NCBI GenBank assembly: GCA_029204225.1
Contig: CM055108.1
Location: 2,193,668 to 2,257,667 of the forward strand
Direction: 5' to 3'
Origin: Diphasiastrum complanatum
Taxonomy: Eukaryota > Streptophyta > Lycopodiopsida > Lycopodiales > Lycopodiaceae
DNA: 64,000 bases
A program made the translations under genes and the position numbers. The notes under the pieces were generated by a model, which had not been told where the DNA came from, searched no databases, and was given only the letters and a program-made list of their open reading frames with translations. Position 1 is the stretch's first letter; every line of letters begins with the position of its first letter. Shown here piece by piece: positions 35,562 to 47,104 of the stretch.

Positions 35562-35720
35562 TGTTGGGCAATCAAATTGCATAAAGCTATGATTATCTTT
35601 AGCATAAGTTGTCTATTAGACTATTTTTGCACCTAGCAGCCGATTAGAATGGGAGAGATGTTCCACAATATTCATGTTCTTTTCTTCATTCTCATTCTTC
35701 CTACCTCCCTTGCCCCATCA
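35562..35720 (+). repeat. 3-prime LTR of the inner copia element
   Basis: Starts TGTTGGGCAATC and ends CCCCATCA, about 159 bp, with TG...CA ends. Its last 138 bases pair with 32529-32666. Immediately to its right the outer copia frame resumes in the opposite direction. Confidence 0.88.
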
Positions 35721-35721
35721 C

Positions 35722-37310
35722 ATGACAGGAGAGAAGGTCTCAACATAGTCAATACCATATCTTTGAGAAAACCCCTTTGCTACAAGTCTGGCTTTATATT
35801 TAGAAATATCTCCATTCAGTCCATACTTCATCTTGTATACCTACTTGTATTTTACAGTCTTTCGCTTATCTGGTAATGGCTGCAATGTCCATACCTGATT
35901 TTTCTTCATGGATTCCATCTCCTTGTTCATGATTTGGATCCATTTGTCCTTCTTTGGACATTCAATTGCTTTCTTGAATGTCTGTGGTTCTCCACTAAAT
36001 CCACAAAACTCTTCTGATGTAGAAGCTGAGCTGCCTGGCACAAATCTTGTTGGCGCTCTTCGCTCTCTTGTCAATCTTCTAGGAGATCCTGCTGGAACTG
36101 CAATGCTCTTGTCTTTATCTGATCTGCTAGGCCCAGAACCATTTCAATTTTTAGGCATTGTAGCAATAGGTTGGCTTGCGAATCTTTCTTTGTCTGATTC
36201 GTCACTCGAATGAGGTGCGACTCGAATATCTTTGTCTGAGTGTTCGTCCTCTACTCCCTTTGTCACAGTTGGTAGATCGTAGTACTATCTTCCAAGGACT
36301 TCATAACTGACAAGATCATCGTTGGCCATTGTTCTGCTCTCATCGAATTTGACGTCTCTGATTGCCTTCATTGTGTTTGTCTTTGGCATATAGACTTTGT
36401 AGTATGATGAATGATTGTCATATCCTACAAGAAATCATTGTTTTGCATTCTCATCAGGCTTCTTTTGAAGCTTGTCAGGAACATGTGCATATGTTGCACA
36501 ACCAAAGATTCAAATATGAGTCAGATTAGGTTTTCTACCCCACCATAATTTGTGTGGTGTCGTGTGAGGAACACCAGATTCTCTTGTCCTGTTCTAAATG
36601 TAAGCAGTTGTAGCTACTGCTTCAGCCCATAGCACTCTTGGAGCCTTCGAATAGGCCATCATGCACATAGTAGCTTCCATAAGAGTCATGTTCTTTCTTT
36701 CTGCAACACCATTGTGCTGCGGTGTATAAGATGCAGTTCTTTTGTGAATCATTCCATTTCAAAAATCAGTGAATCGGTTTGAGATGTATTCTTCACCCTG
36801 ATCTATTCTGATCTGCTTCACCTTACATCATGTGCATCTTTATGTCCAATTCACATACTCTATGAATTTGTCAAAAGCTTCTCAATGAATGAAGTAGACT
36901 CTGGCAAAGCAAATTTACTGTAATCATCAATAAAGGTTATATAATATTTTGAGCCTCCTATTGAGATCATGTTGAAAGGTCCACAGATGTCTGAATGTAC
37001 AAGCTCCAGAATCTTTGTAGTTCTATAGGAGTCTTTGACAAAAGGAGTCCGTGACATCTTACCCTTCATACATGCATCACAGGTCATTGAACTGGTTGCA
37101 TTTGAGATGCTCACCCCTGTGATTGCTCCATGATGGCTTGCTTGATATAGTGCCATTGAATTCATATGGCATAGTCTCCAATGCCATAGAGAATTTACGA
37201 ATCATCATGGGTCTAATGTACTTGACTACTGGTCACTACCTGCTATATCATTCTTACAATCCTCCAGAAGGTAGACAGACACTACTGATCTACGTTATAG
37301 GTTAATACAA
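35722..37310 (-). mobile_element. Outer copia element, pre-integrase to RT start
   Basis: Minus strand, from right to left: pre-integrase LWHWRLCHMNSMALYQA (37,180-37,130) and a zinc pair CDACMKGK. The integrase core follows: LVHSDICGPF with the first catalytic Asp, FIDDYSKF, then RIDQGEEYIS with the second Asp and NGVAERKN with the Glu, so the DDE triad is present. The integrase C-terminus has PHKLWWGRKPN, FGCATYAHVPDKL and GYDNHSSYYKVYM, with three in-frame stops. A linker follows (36,074-35,841, TRERRAPTRFVPGSS), then the RT start (KKDKWIQIMNKEMESMKKN) and DYVETFSPV at about 35,735. The element breaks there and resumes at 32047. Confidence 0.88.
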
Positions 37311-38090
37311 CATTCAACAAAATTGAACCAATGTGCGAAATTGATAAAAGGTGAATGAGATACACGAGCAATACCAGACAATAAATAATTCAAGATCATA
37401 CAAACATTAAGAGTGATATGTGCATAATAGCTACAATATCATCTATTGATCCTCTTGATTTTGAATGTTGTATGACAGACCCACACAACGGATTAGAGTG
37501 AGAGAAGCGGCATTCTCCCACGAATAATGTCTCTCTTACTAGCGGATTTCTTGGATCTCTGTAGATCCTGCTTACAAAATTGTCTCGCTCACAAGCGGAC
37601 TTCTATTCTGTAAATTTTCTATCTGCTACTGTATGTATTTCATACATCTAGTAATTGCATACATTCAGAGTAGCATCTCTAATTAGATAGATTAAACAAT
37701 CTATAACTAGTCATGGATTATAAGAGTGGTGGGTTAGGCACGTCTTAACTCTCTTCTGCTGACGTCATCATATCAAATCAAGGATTTGTACTTCATGGTA
37801 CTTGTATGATCTTCCTGATCCTTTAGAGCGTGAAGGTCGAAAAAGTGTCGCGAAGATTTTTCGTGTCGCTTTGAGTCATTTGACTTTCGTATCATCTGAC
37901 TTTCTCCTGTTGTGTCACGAACATTTTTCCTTTCGCGACCATTTTCGCTTTGTGTCTTTTCGTCAGGTTAAAAGACACGTATTTGTCTCTTTGCTTCATT
38001 TGCTGTTTGATTCACTTGGGTAATCCTACCATGAACCTTGTATGACTATTTTCAAAGATGTGAGATTTGTCGAGTGGGGCACATGACAAG
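37311..38090. other. Unassigned, possibly 5-prime part of the outer copia
   Basis: No recognisable gag. AT-rich sequence with ACTAGCGGATTTC / CACAAGCGGACTTC repeated once about 60 bases apart (37,540-37,605). It may contain leader or LTR of the outer element, but I found no matching second LTR. Confidence 0.35.
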
Positions 38091-38094
38091 AGGA

Positions 38095-38275
38095 GACCTA
38101 TTAAAAAAATCACAACAATCCGACCTCTTGCAAAGTGGGGATTAGATTTTGTGAGAGCTACTCATTGAGCCTCAAATAGTAGAAAGAATCACATTGTGGT
38201 TGTCATAGATTAGTACATCAAGTGGGTTTAGGCTAGGCCATGGCCAAGGACACAATAGACGAGGTGGAAAACAAC
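38095..38275 (+). pseudogene. Ty3/gypsy integrase scrap
   Basis: A short plus-strand stretch reads TTIRPLAKWGLDFVRATH, then NHIVVVID and YIKWV. This matches the start of gypsy integrase cores, where the conserved form has KWGLDFxGP followed by YILVATDYFTKWVEA. Three stops interrupt it. Too short to give orientation limits of a whole element. Confidence 0.65.
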
Positions 38276-39985
38276 AAAGTGCTCGAGAACAAGTGCTCCT
38301 ATGGATAAGCCTTTAAACACAAAATCCAATCTTGTAAATGGTTTTTTTAATCTTGTATGTACTTTGTGTGAATGGAGTCTTATACCAAACCTCAAGGAGA
38401 TGAAAGAGTTGTGCAAGGATGAAAGGGCAATCTAAAAGAATGAATAAGTCATTCGATACCCCAAAGGAAAGTGACTTACATGAGTATTTATCCATAGCCA
38501 TAGTGTGCGCCATGACTCACTCATGTATTGGGATATTCAATAATTTTGATCCACTTGGATAAGAGCGTTGCTTTGTTGCTTGTCGGGTCCATGGTTATAA
38601 TCTCTAGAACCCTGACAGATATTTTGTCCAATGTTTAGAAGTACCATAACTTGGAGTCATATCTTCTAGGCAGATTAGAAGCCAAAATACTTGGAGTGGT
38701 ATGTTGAAAGAAGTTCATATGAAAAAAAAAAGACTCACATAATCAAGTCCATGTCATCCCAAAACTTATGAAACGCATATCTACAAAATAGGAATTAAAA
38801 CGGTTCACGGACATAGGTAGATTTTTTAGCCTTAAAACTTAGATATTTTACACTTTAAAGTCTAGGCTTGGAAGTTGAAGGGCACACCTTCCTTTTCACT
38901 CAATTTTGATGACCTCACTTCTTACATTATTTCAAATTTTGCTTTCTAAACTAATCATAATGAGTTTCGAGGTGTTCTAACCATCTCTTGATGCAGGAGT
39001 GGATAGGCAAGCAACCATAATTGTATGCCATCATTCAATGGCAATGATTGCCTCTCGCGCACCTTTCAAACTTTGGATGGTTGTAGGCTTATGGTTTGCC
39101 TATACTCATCCTGTTACGACACTTTTTTAAAGGAGTTTTAGAACCGTTGACCTTTAGATAAAGTTTGGCTCATGTTTTGGCTGTTAAATTGAAGGGAAGG
39201 CTTCAAGTAATATTAAATAAAAAAAAAATTCCTTTTTTTTGAAAGACATATAATAGTATCTCCAATGTCCAACTTGCAAACTTATGAAGAGCTATTCCCA
39301 AGATAAATGCTTTGTTGTATGGTCCAAGGGAACTATTGCTTGCAAACTTTGAAAGAGCTATTTTCAACTAAAAATGTTATGTGTGCTAGACCTCATCCAA
39401 GGGCAATAGACACAAAGACGAGCAAGGGTGATGGCCGGGTTCTCTCACGCCTTGTCCTCATCGACGAGCAATGAATATGAGTCGCAAGTTGAGTCCCAAT
39501 GGTGGGGGTGCATGAGCTCATCTCCCCTAGCCTTGTTGGCTAAGGCATGTACATAACTTGTAGTTGTTTCAGTTGTTGAAAGTTGGAACTCCATTTGAAA
39601 AATAGTATGATATCTTTAGAGTGGCAACTTTGCAATAATGGATAAGGCAATTGCAGGGCGTAGGGTTAGGAATTTGAAGCACATACCTCCTTTTGAGACC
39701 AAGGGTACCATATTTGAATAAATTTCAATATTAAATGTAGGTTTTCACTTTTTCTTTTAACTAAAATTTGACAAAGTTTTTGAAAACCCCTTGGAACATA
39801 TATCTATAAAGAAGCTAAAAAAACTTTGGGTGTACTTGAAGGGTAGATTAAAAAACTGTGTAATATGCTATTGGTTTGGTTAATATTTTAAAACAAATGC
39901 TCGAGTCCTTCGTAGTAGGGTGATTTGGTTAGAGTTGTTTATTGTGGTTGGGAAGGTGTAAGCTCTCCGTTGCATAGCGACATCT
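38276..39985. other. Unassigned intergenic sequence
   Basis: AT-rich, with no supportable ORF. Short minus-strand frames at 38,228-38,513 have no motif. Confidence 0.45.
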
Positions 39986-39989
39986 AAGG

Positions 39990-40232
39990 AATTGCTCCAA
40001 AATCTAGAGAGATGCATCTTGGTTTCCAAGGGTCCTTGAACTTGGGACCAAAGAAACTTTGGACCCTAAGTTGATGCCAAGCTAATCAACTGAGCCATTG
40101 GATCAAAATTTAGAGAAATGCTTTTTGGTTTTCTAAGGGAAGGCTTGAATTTGGGACCAAAGAAACTTTGGATGTCAAGGTAACCAACTGAGCCTACCCC
40201 ATTGGGCTCAAAATTTAAAGAAACGGCTTGGC
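39990..40232 (-). mobile_element. Dimeric tRNA-derived SINE
   Basis: Read on the minus strand, two ~110-base units are in tandem. Each has an A-box-like GGCTCAGTTGRTTA (unit at 40097-40081: TGGCTCAGTTGATTAGC; unit at about 40194-40179: GGCTCAGTTGGTTACC). A B-box-like stretch lies about 45 bases downstream (CAAGTTCAAGGACC; CAAATTCAAGCC). Both share GTTTCTTTGGTCCCAA between the boxes. A third partial unit abuts at about 40205-40232. The internal RNA polymerase III promoter layout is that of a tRNA-derived SINE. No clear A-rich tail or target duplication was found. Confidence 0.65.
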
Positions 40233-40429
40233 TTTAAATGTAAATATTGTGTATATTAAGCATCAATAGAGACATCCCTGGGTACTATTAAAAAAGAAAA
40301 GAAGCTCAAAGGCCATTGAAGGGCAATGAAGATCACAAATTCCAAGGCTGGTTGGGGGAATAGAGTCTGCTGCAGGGTGTATAAAAGCTTTGACCCCAAA
40401 TTTAACACCCAAAGATGCCTGGCGTGTGC

Positions 40430-40730
40430 CCGTGCCCTCCAGGCAAGACGAAAAAAACAAACACATGAGAATTGGGTGGGGGCCGGGCGGGGGGCCTTCT
40501 TCTGCCACGCCCCAACCCTCCCTTAATCGGGGACCCCCGTGCCCGCCTGGCGCCCGGCAGCATGTTCTCCCCTCGCCTCCCCGCCCGCCGGCGGGTCCCG
40601 CCCCCGCCAAACGGCCACCCGCGCCTGCGCTGCACGCAACGGTCGACAACCGGCAGCCTGTGCCAGCCGGGATCGGGCCCCGCCCGCCCTCCTCCTTCGC
40701 CATCCGCTTCCTACTACCTCCAGCGACGCC
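40430..40730. other. GC-rich island upstream of the patellin gene
   Basis: About 300 bases of very GC-rich, CpG-containing sequence in an otherwise AT-rich region, with abrupt borders. Both strands hold open frames only because stops are rare at this composition. It does not resemble rRNA or tRNA sequence I know. It lies 650 bases upstream of the patellin ATG and could be a distal promoter CpG island or an inserted fragment. Confidence 0.6.
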
Positions 40731-41002
40731 AAAGCTTTCATTATTTATTATTTATTTATTATTATCATTTTTGTACAGTTACAAAGGAAAGTATTATAAC
40801 TAGTTTTTAGTGTATATTTTTGTTTCGCAGGTGGTTTTATTTATATTTTTCGGGTTTTATTCATTTATTTTGCCCAGCGCAGCGGCCAAAGAAGGAGCCG
40901 GGAGCCCCCTTTTTCCCCCCTACTTTTAAAAACAAAAACTTAGGGCGGCAAGGACAGCTGTGCCACGTCGCAGATTAGGGCAAGAAGCTACCAGGAGTAG
41001 GC

Positions 41003-41008
41003 CACGTG
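41003..41008 (+). promoter_or_regulatory. G-box upstream of patellin
   Basis: CACGTG in the context GGCCACGTGATC, about 370 bases upstream of the ATG. A plausible bZIP/bHLH site; no convincing TATA box was seen between it and the leader. Confidence 0.4.
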
Positions 41009-41149
41009 ATCGCACTTGGGTATTAACCCATAATAACATACAGAAGTTCACAATCTTTCTCTATTCAAATCTTTGGTAAAATACATGGCTTTGAATACGT
41101 GGTTTAGATGATTTGAAACCCTAAGAGTTAGGGTTCTGGAGAAAATAGC

Positions 41150-41374
41150 TATAGAACGGGAGTGAAGAGAGAGTTACAGTAGAGAGAGAGAAGGCGAGAG
41201 AAAATTAGCGGAGGAGGGAGAGGAAAGTGAGGAAGGCGAAGAGCAGATCATATACAGAGAGAGCAGAGGCGGGGAGAGAGCGAGCGAGTGTGCGGAGCTG
41301 CTAAGGCGAGAGCGGCTGAGCGGCAGCGGAAACAGGTCCAGTAGATCTTTCAGTTGCGAGGAATTACTGCTTCC
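41150..41374 (+). other. GA-rich 5-prime leader of patellin
   Basis: A purine-rich stretch dominated by GAGAGA runs directly up to the start codon, typical of plant 5-prime leaders and GAGA-type core promoters. The exact transcription start cannot be read. Confidence 0.5.
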
Positions 41375-44057
41375 ATGGCGACTCCTAAGACAGAAGAAAC
41401 GGTACTTGCTGCAGCTCCTGCTGAGGTTCCAGCTGAGAAGCCTCCAACCCAGGAAGACAGCGCTGTGGTTGTGGAAGAGAGCACTGATGCACCTGCTGTT
41501 GCTGTTGTTGAAGCGGGCGGTGAGGAAGTGGTGGGCAATTCTAATGTGGGCGATGCTCCAGATACTAGCCTGGTTGAGCCTGACTTGCCTCCGTTCAAGG
41601 AAGAGACCTACTTTGTTGCGGATTTGAAAGAATCGGAGAAAAAGGCGTTGCAGGAATTCAAGCAGAAGGTGGAGGAGGGAATCAGGTCCAATGCTTTTGC
41701 GCCTCCGAAAGCGGAAGTTGTTGCGAAGGATTCAGAGCCTGAAAAGGCTTCTGAATTGGTAGCTGCGGCTGAAGCTAAAGAGGAGGGAAGCAAAGAAAAA
41801 GCCACTGAGAAGACGGAGGAGGCAGCTGCTGAGACTTCTCCTGCAACTGAAGTTAGTACTGAATCTCATGCGGAGCCTGCTCTGCCCCTATCTGAAGATG
41901 TAGTTATTGGGACCGAAACTGAGACTGATTCAGCAGGCACTAAATCTGTGGAGGTGGCTGAAACCGTTATAGAGGAAGTCATAACTCCTGCAGCAGCAGT
42001 TAGTGATCATGATACCACACCCACGGACACCGAAGCTGCCCCTCCTGCACTGGATAGCGCTCCAGCCAGCGATGCTCCAAGCAAAGAAGCTGTTGTTACA
42101 GAGGCTGTTACCATTGAAGCTGCCGCTGAAACGCAAGAAGTCACCCCTGATTTCATCGTTGATGAGGATTTATCTTTGTGGGGGGTTCCTCTCTTGCATA
42201 GCAAAGGGGACCCAAGAACAGATGTGATCCTTTTGAAATTTTTACGGGCCAGAGATTCAAAAGTGAACAATTCCTTTTCCATGCTGAAGAATACTATTTT
42301 GTGGAGGAAAAAGTTCGGGGCTGACAGCATCCTCGAGGAAGATTTTGGAACAGATTTTGATGGAGTTGCTTACTTGCATGGTGTGGACAAAGAAGGCCAT
42401 CCTGTTTCTTACAACGTTTTTGGGGCTCTGAATGATAAGGATCTGTACCAGAAAGCATTTGGGGATCAAACCAAGATAGAGAAGTTTATAAGATGGAGGG
42501 TTCAGCTTCTTGAGAAGAGCATTCAACTCCTCAACTTTAGCCCTGGTGGTGCAAACGCCCTTATTCATGTAATAGATCTGAAAAACTCACCGTCGCCTCT
42601 AAAGAAGGAAATAAGGATTTTCGTCTATCACGCTCTCGCTCTCCTGCAGGACAACTATCCAGAACTTGTAGTAAAAACTGTAAGCTTTTTCATTTCACTG
42701 TTAACGTAATATTTCCTGTGTAAATTCTAAGAAATCAACGCAGCTTCTACTTGCACCATCAAAAAATTCTGTTTTGAGAAGGAAAAGCACTTGTTATGGT
42801 CTTATGTTCACCATTTTTGTAATCTTACAGCATAGCACACTGAACGTGTACTGTACTGACTAATAAAAGGGGGCAGTGCTATTACCCTGTACCTTCTAAA
42901 AAATGTTAGATACAGTCCTGGCCCTACATTCTGTGCAAACTTTGATTGTGGTTTATATTCTGATTCCGCTACGTACAGTTCTAAAATTGGATTTAGATGG
43001 TGAGGATTAGAATATTGATGAGATATTTCATTTTTTTTAATGATTCCTGGAAATTTGCTTAGAGCTGTCAAGGACTACAATTGCTATACTTTTGTCTATT
43101 ATCACATTATTTGAGCAATTCAGGAGATTTAAAGCAATCCAAATTGCTGTCGTTAAATCAGAACCGAAGGGGGACATATATTTTGGTTGTAATATGTGTA
43201 CCTTAGGTGCTATCTCGAGTTGATAATGTACAGAGTTTGGAGTTGCCAATACTCACTTATCCAATTTTATCCATTTTGCAGGTGGTTATCAATGTTCCTC
43301 CATGGTATTGTGTTCTTTATTCAATGATTGTTAGTCCATTTTTGACGCAGAGAACCAAAAGCAAGTTCATTCTTGTTCCTGCTCGAAAAGTTCCTAAATC
43401 ATTATTCAAGTATGTTGTTGCTTTCATGTCCAATTTTCTTGTTACTCTTGCACTTCAGGGCTTTGTAAAATTGAAATTGAAGTCATGAAGTTGTCTGAAG
43501 TGAAATGGTTCATAAACTTGTTTGGACACTGCAGATTAATTTCACCCGAACAAGTTCCAGTCCAATATGGTGGTTTAAGCAGACTGAATGATGAAGATTT
43601 TGGAGATGCTGAGGCTCCTGTAACTGATATAGCAGTGAAGGCTGGTGAGAAGCAGACTGTCGAGTTTGAAGTGACTGCGGTAAGTTTTGGGCTCTTTTGT
43701 AGACATTAGTGTTTTTTGTGTAGTTTGTTTGTTTCTTGTGCAAGATGTGATTGAGCACTGATGCTCTCGTACCTTTCACAGGCTGGAGGAACTATTCTTT
43801 GGGAACTCGCAGTGGTTGGATGGGATATCAGCTATGGTGCAGAGTTTGTTCCAAATGCACAGGGTGGCTATACAACAATCATCGAAAAAACCAAGAAAAT
43901 TACCTCTTCAAAGGAGCCAGTGCGCAATAGTTTTAAACCTTTAGAAGCGGGTAAAGTTGTACTGATCATTGACAACACATCCTCTAAGAAAAAGAAGACT
44001 GCTGTTTACAGGTACCTGGTCAAGGAGCCTGGCGTATTAACAGAGCCAACTGCCTAA
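41375..44057 (+). CDS. PATL: Patellin (SEC14-GOLD phosphoinositide-binding protein), 4 exons
   Basis: Exons 41375-42679, 43282-43409, 43535-43679 and 43782-44057 join in frame into 617 residues. Donors are GTAAGC, GTATGT and GTAAGT; acceptors are TTTTGCAG, CACTGCAG and TTCACAG. The ATG (MATPKTEETV) is preceded by a frame without an earlier ATG. Residues 1-260 are acidic, Ala/Glu/Pro-rich and low-complexity, with the patellin-conserved PPFKEETYFVADLKESEKKA near 68-90. CRAL-TRIO N (LSLWGVPLL, LLKFLRARDSKV) spans about 262-325. The SEC14 lipid-binding domain (HGVDKEGHPVSYN, RWRVQLLEKS, DNYPELV, FLTQRTKSKF, SPEQVPVQYGGLS) spans 330-500. The GOLD domain (WELAVVGWDISYGAEF, VLIIDNTSSKKKKT) covers about 525-610. 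Patellins bind phosphoinositides and act in membrane traffic, including cell-plate formation. Nothing is broken. Which PATL clade it belongs to is not decided. Confidence 0.95.
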
Positions 44058-44837
44058 GTTGTTTCAAAACATCGTCATATGTGCTACTTCGAGATGCTGA
44101 ATCTATTCGTAGCTTCCAAGTTTGGCCTGCATTTTGCCAAGAATTTTGTGGCCAGCTCCATTGGAGTTGGGCCAGAAGCAACATTTTCTAGTGATTCAGC
44201 AACAAGTTAAAGAGATGATGTGCCCTCTGTAAATACTTGGGATGATAGACATTTTATTCTGCATTTGTTTGTTTCCGACGCTCACATATTTTAGAGTTCA
44301 GATGTCATACATCTGACCCAATGTGTTGAGCCAATAAGAATGATCCATCATCACTAGGATCTGGATCTAGCCTTTAACAGTTAGTATTGGATTGCATATG
44401 TTGCTGCTCTTTAAGAGTTTGTTTCTACTCTTCAGCTATGTTTGGAAGTAGGATGCCCATTAGTATAGTTTTGAGATTCATACGTTTCCAACTGGTAGTT
44501 GGTACTAGTTTAGGACAGACACTCGGCAACTGATTCTTTTGTTGGTATTTGTACATGCAGTCATTTTCTAATCATGGGATCCACTTTCCTATATTTGTTG
44601 GTTATGTTAATCCCTTCATCGTTGCTGGAACAACAAGCTTATGATCTTTTCCTTTTGTTGTACTTTTCATGCCAATCAGTGGATAAAAGCACTATGTAGA
44701 AGTTTTTCCATTATGTAGCTTCTATCCTCCTATTTATAATGCAAGTTTAGCTAGGAGTTTAAAATCACTGAAAGCAACACAAAGCTCATAGAACAATTAA
44801 CCTTATTTTCAAAAGTTCTTATGGGTCTGAATTCTCG
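44058..44837. other. Patellin 3-prime flank
   Basis: Presumed 3-prime untranslated region followed by intergenic sequence. No canonical AATAAA was obvious near the stop, so the cleavage site is not placed. Confidence 0.4.
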
Positions 44838-45035
44838 AGTAAGAACAGATGCCTTGCAAAGGAGATTAAAATTGTAGATGGGCTTGGAATATGGGACTGA
44901 AGTGGAAGAGATACTGTCAAGTTGTTGTAGCCTTGCATGTCTTCTAAGTTTGGAAGCAAGAACAGATAGCTTGTAGAGAAGAGCTAAAACTAACAAGCAA
45001 GATGGGCTTGGATGTATGGGACTGAAGTTGAATAG
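44838..45035. repeat. Imperfect direct repeat, two ~90-bp copies
   Basis: About 44838-44920 and 44955-45030 share the order AAGAACAGATxxCTTG, a GAGATTAAAA/GAGCTAAAAC stretch, GATGGGCTTGGA and ATGGGACTGAAGT, with small gaps. A diverged local duplication about 118 bases apart. Confidence 0.7.
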
Positions 45036-45599
45036 AGGTTGGTCTTCATCCTAGTTTTCATCTTGTATTCCAAGACTTGATGAGGGACTATTGTTAAGTC
45101 TTCGCATTCACCCATAATCATGCTGAGTGTTAGTTTAATGGAGTAGAGTTAGTGGTTGGTAGTGTTAAAGGTGAGTAGAGTTAAGGGAGAAAGTAGAAAA
45201 CTAACTAAAGTAGCATCTTTGCATAATTAGGTGCCTATCCAAGTGATCTAACCCTCTTTGGCAGGCAGAATGGCTGCTCACCGATGAGAATTACATCCCT
45301 ACAGTGTTGTCGTTGTCGGGCATAGGTTCTCTCTAACTAGTATAGCTGTCTTTTTAGGTATTTTGTGCTTTTTAGAGTGTTTCAGGTGGATTTTTGGGTA
45401 GAGATAGTTAGTTTTCTGTATTTTTTTGTGTTTGCTTCACAACTAGCGGAAGAGGTGTGAGAGGGTAGAGGAGGCCCTAAACAGTCTCTAAGGGCTTGAC
45501 ATCCAAACCAAAACTTGAAAAAATCCAAAAAACACCAATCAGCATTTTGGAAGGAAAAAGAAATCAAATTTCCATCAGATTTCATTTTGTCCAAAACTA

Positions 45600-46380
45600 G
45601 TGAGAGTTAACCCTCACATGACTGACAACAGCTCCAAGGTATTGTCCCAGACCTGCATAGAAGCCTGCGAGAGTTAGTTCCAAGCAAATTGTAAAAATCA
45701 GAGAAAAAAACCAAAAAAATTTAAATTACCTTTGTAAAAAACCAAAAAATTTTAGATTTCCTTAAGAACTCTCGTAGAGCTCTTTGAAGTTCCATCTCAT
45801 TGCGAGAGTTAGTTCCTAATCTAAGTGCCTATGTGAAGGTTCTCAATGAAAAAAAGACGAAAAAATTCCAACATAACCCTCGCAGACACAAAAATTTTCA
45901 TTTCCAATGGTCAAGAATCCTCGCAGAGAATTTTGATATTCCATCTCGATGAAACCAGGACACAGAAGAGCATGCGAGAGTTAGTTCGATTCCAGTGAAC
46001 AGAAAATTGGATTCAAGTGCTAAAAAATTCAGTGAAAATTGAAGATCCAGAAATCCTCTCAAAAGTAAGTCTCGTAGAACATTCCATTGAATCCAAAATG
46101 CCATTTTCCATTCGTGATGAAGCTTGGGAGAGTTAGTATTGATTATTGGTAAAGATCAGAACCAATTAGTGATTCTAAACCCTCGCAAATAGTGAAATTT
46201 TCACTTTCTGTGAGAGTTAACCTTCGCAAAGATTTTCAGAGCTAGATCCATACCAGATGTAGCTCTTGTAATCCTTGCAAGAGTTACTTCCCGGTAAACT
46301 GTGACAAATCAAGATTTTTTGATTGCAAAATAACTAAAGAACCCTCGCACAGCCAACCCTCGCACGAGTAACCTTCGCAG
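45600..46380. repeat. Dispersed internal repeats around GCGAGAGTTAGTTCC
   Basis: The word GCGAGAGTTAGTTCC or a close variant recurs at about 45667, 45801, 45972, 46128, 46211 and 46276. It is interleaved with AACCCTCGCA-type words, which look like its partner in opposite sense, and with AGTTCCATCTC / ATTCCATCTC. Spacing runs from 65 to 171 bases. Possibly a worn-out satellite or the LTR of an unknown element. No coding sequence was seen. Confidence 0.6.
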
Positions 46381-47104
46381 ACTAGATCATTAGGAAGATC
46401 TGCACTAGATCTAGCTACTGTCAAAATATTGTCATGTACTTTTAGTACATCAGTGTTTTTTAAGGCAATATAATATCCATTGTAAGCTTTGTAGGCCCAA
46501 AAGGAGCTATTAGCCTTAAGGACAAGGCGGTTCTCTCTTTAGGCCTTCAAAGTAACTAATAAGGATAATAGGCCAATAAGGGCCCAATGTAGTTTGAATA
46601 ATACTTAACAAGGGCTAACTATCCCTCAAGATAGTTAAGTTAAGTTAAGTAAGAGCATTGTCTATAACTAGGCAAGAGACATCATTTTGTGAATCTTTTG
46701 GCTCATTTGCAAGTGAGAGCTTCTAGCTTCCTTGTGAATGTGAGTCATAGGGATCTCCATTTCTAGGTCTCATGTGCCCTATCCACATGAATACTTGCTC
46801 TTGTTCATATCTTGTACTCTTTATTTCATTGCTAATGTGATTCTATGGTGATCTCCATGTTTTTAGCTTTCTATTGATATGCTATCATGATTGTCTTGTT
46901 ATCTTCTTGCTTCTAGATTTACTTCATTGTTATTTCTATTAGTTTGGGATTTGGCACATGACAAATATCAGACCAATCGGACGAAGGAGTAAAAAGCTAT
47001 CAAGGATAAACCACCGTAAGAGAACTAAATTCTCACTATCGTCCTATCAGATTGATCAGATCCATAAGATCCAGAATCAGTAAGATCCAGTAATCTTGGA
47101 CCCT
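46381..47104. other. Probable leader or LTR of the gypsy-like element
   Basis: AT-rich sequence leading into the gag that starts near 47105. I could not find a matching second LTR or a clear primer-binding site. Confidence 0.35.

Larger units (their letters stand above)
32529..35720 (+). mobile_element. Inner Ty1/copia element, nested and internally deleted
   Basis: A plus-strand element of about 3.2 kb between two short LTRs. Gag starts MSHIDNSLSSSHSEAR at 32734 (KLNGSNFYIWKLKLR, SISHINSLKF-like segment) and is stopped at 33181. A knuckle at about 33467 (YCKRANHDIKEC) lacks its first Cys. The protease site (about 33646) reads LDGGATQYMT, with the usual Ser/Thr replaced by Gly. Pre-integrase carries a 27-base in-frame duplication (SLLDKKSF twice, about 34115-34170). 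Integrase stops after FVDDYSRW and jumps to RT (KWIFKKKINSNGF, YGLKQAARAWFDRI, catalytic YVDDAFIL at 34951). RT ends at WKALIG, and RNase H is almost wholly deleted before the LTR. Catalytic integrase residues are lost, so it would need help to move. Confidence 0.92.

Noticed and set aside
40263-40810. Several long GC-rich ORFs on both strands
   Set aside because: Open only because stop codons are rare in GC-rich sequence. They overlap in many frames with no domain.
41354-41374. Earlier start for patellin at 41354
   Set aside because: That codon is TTG; the first ATG is at 41375 and gives the usual patellin N-terminus.
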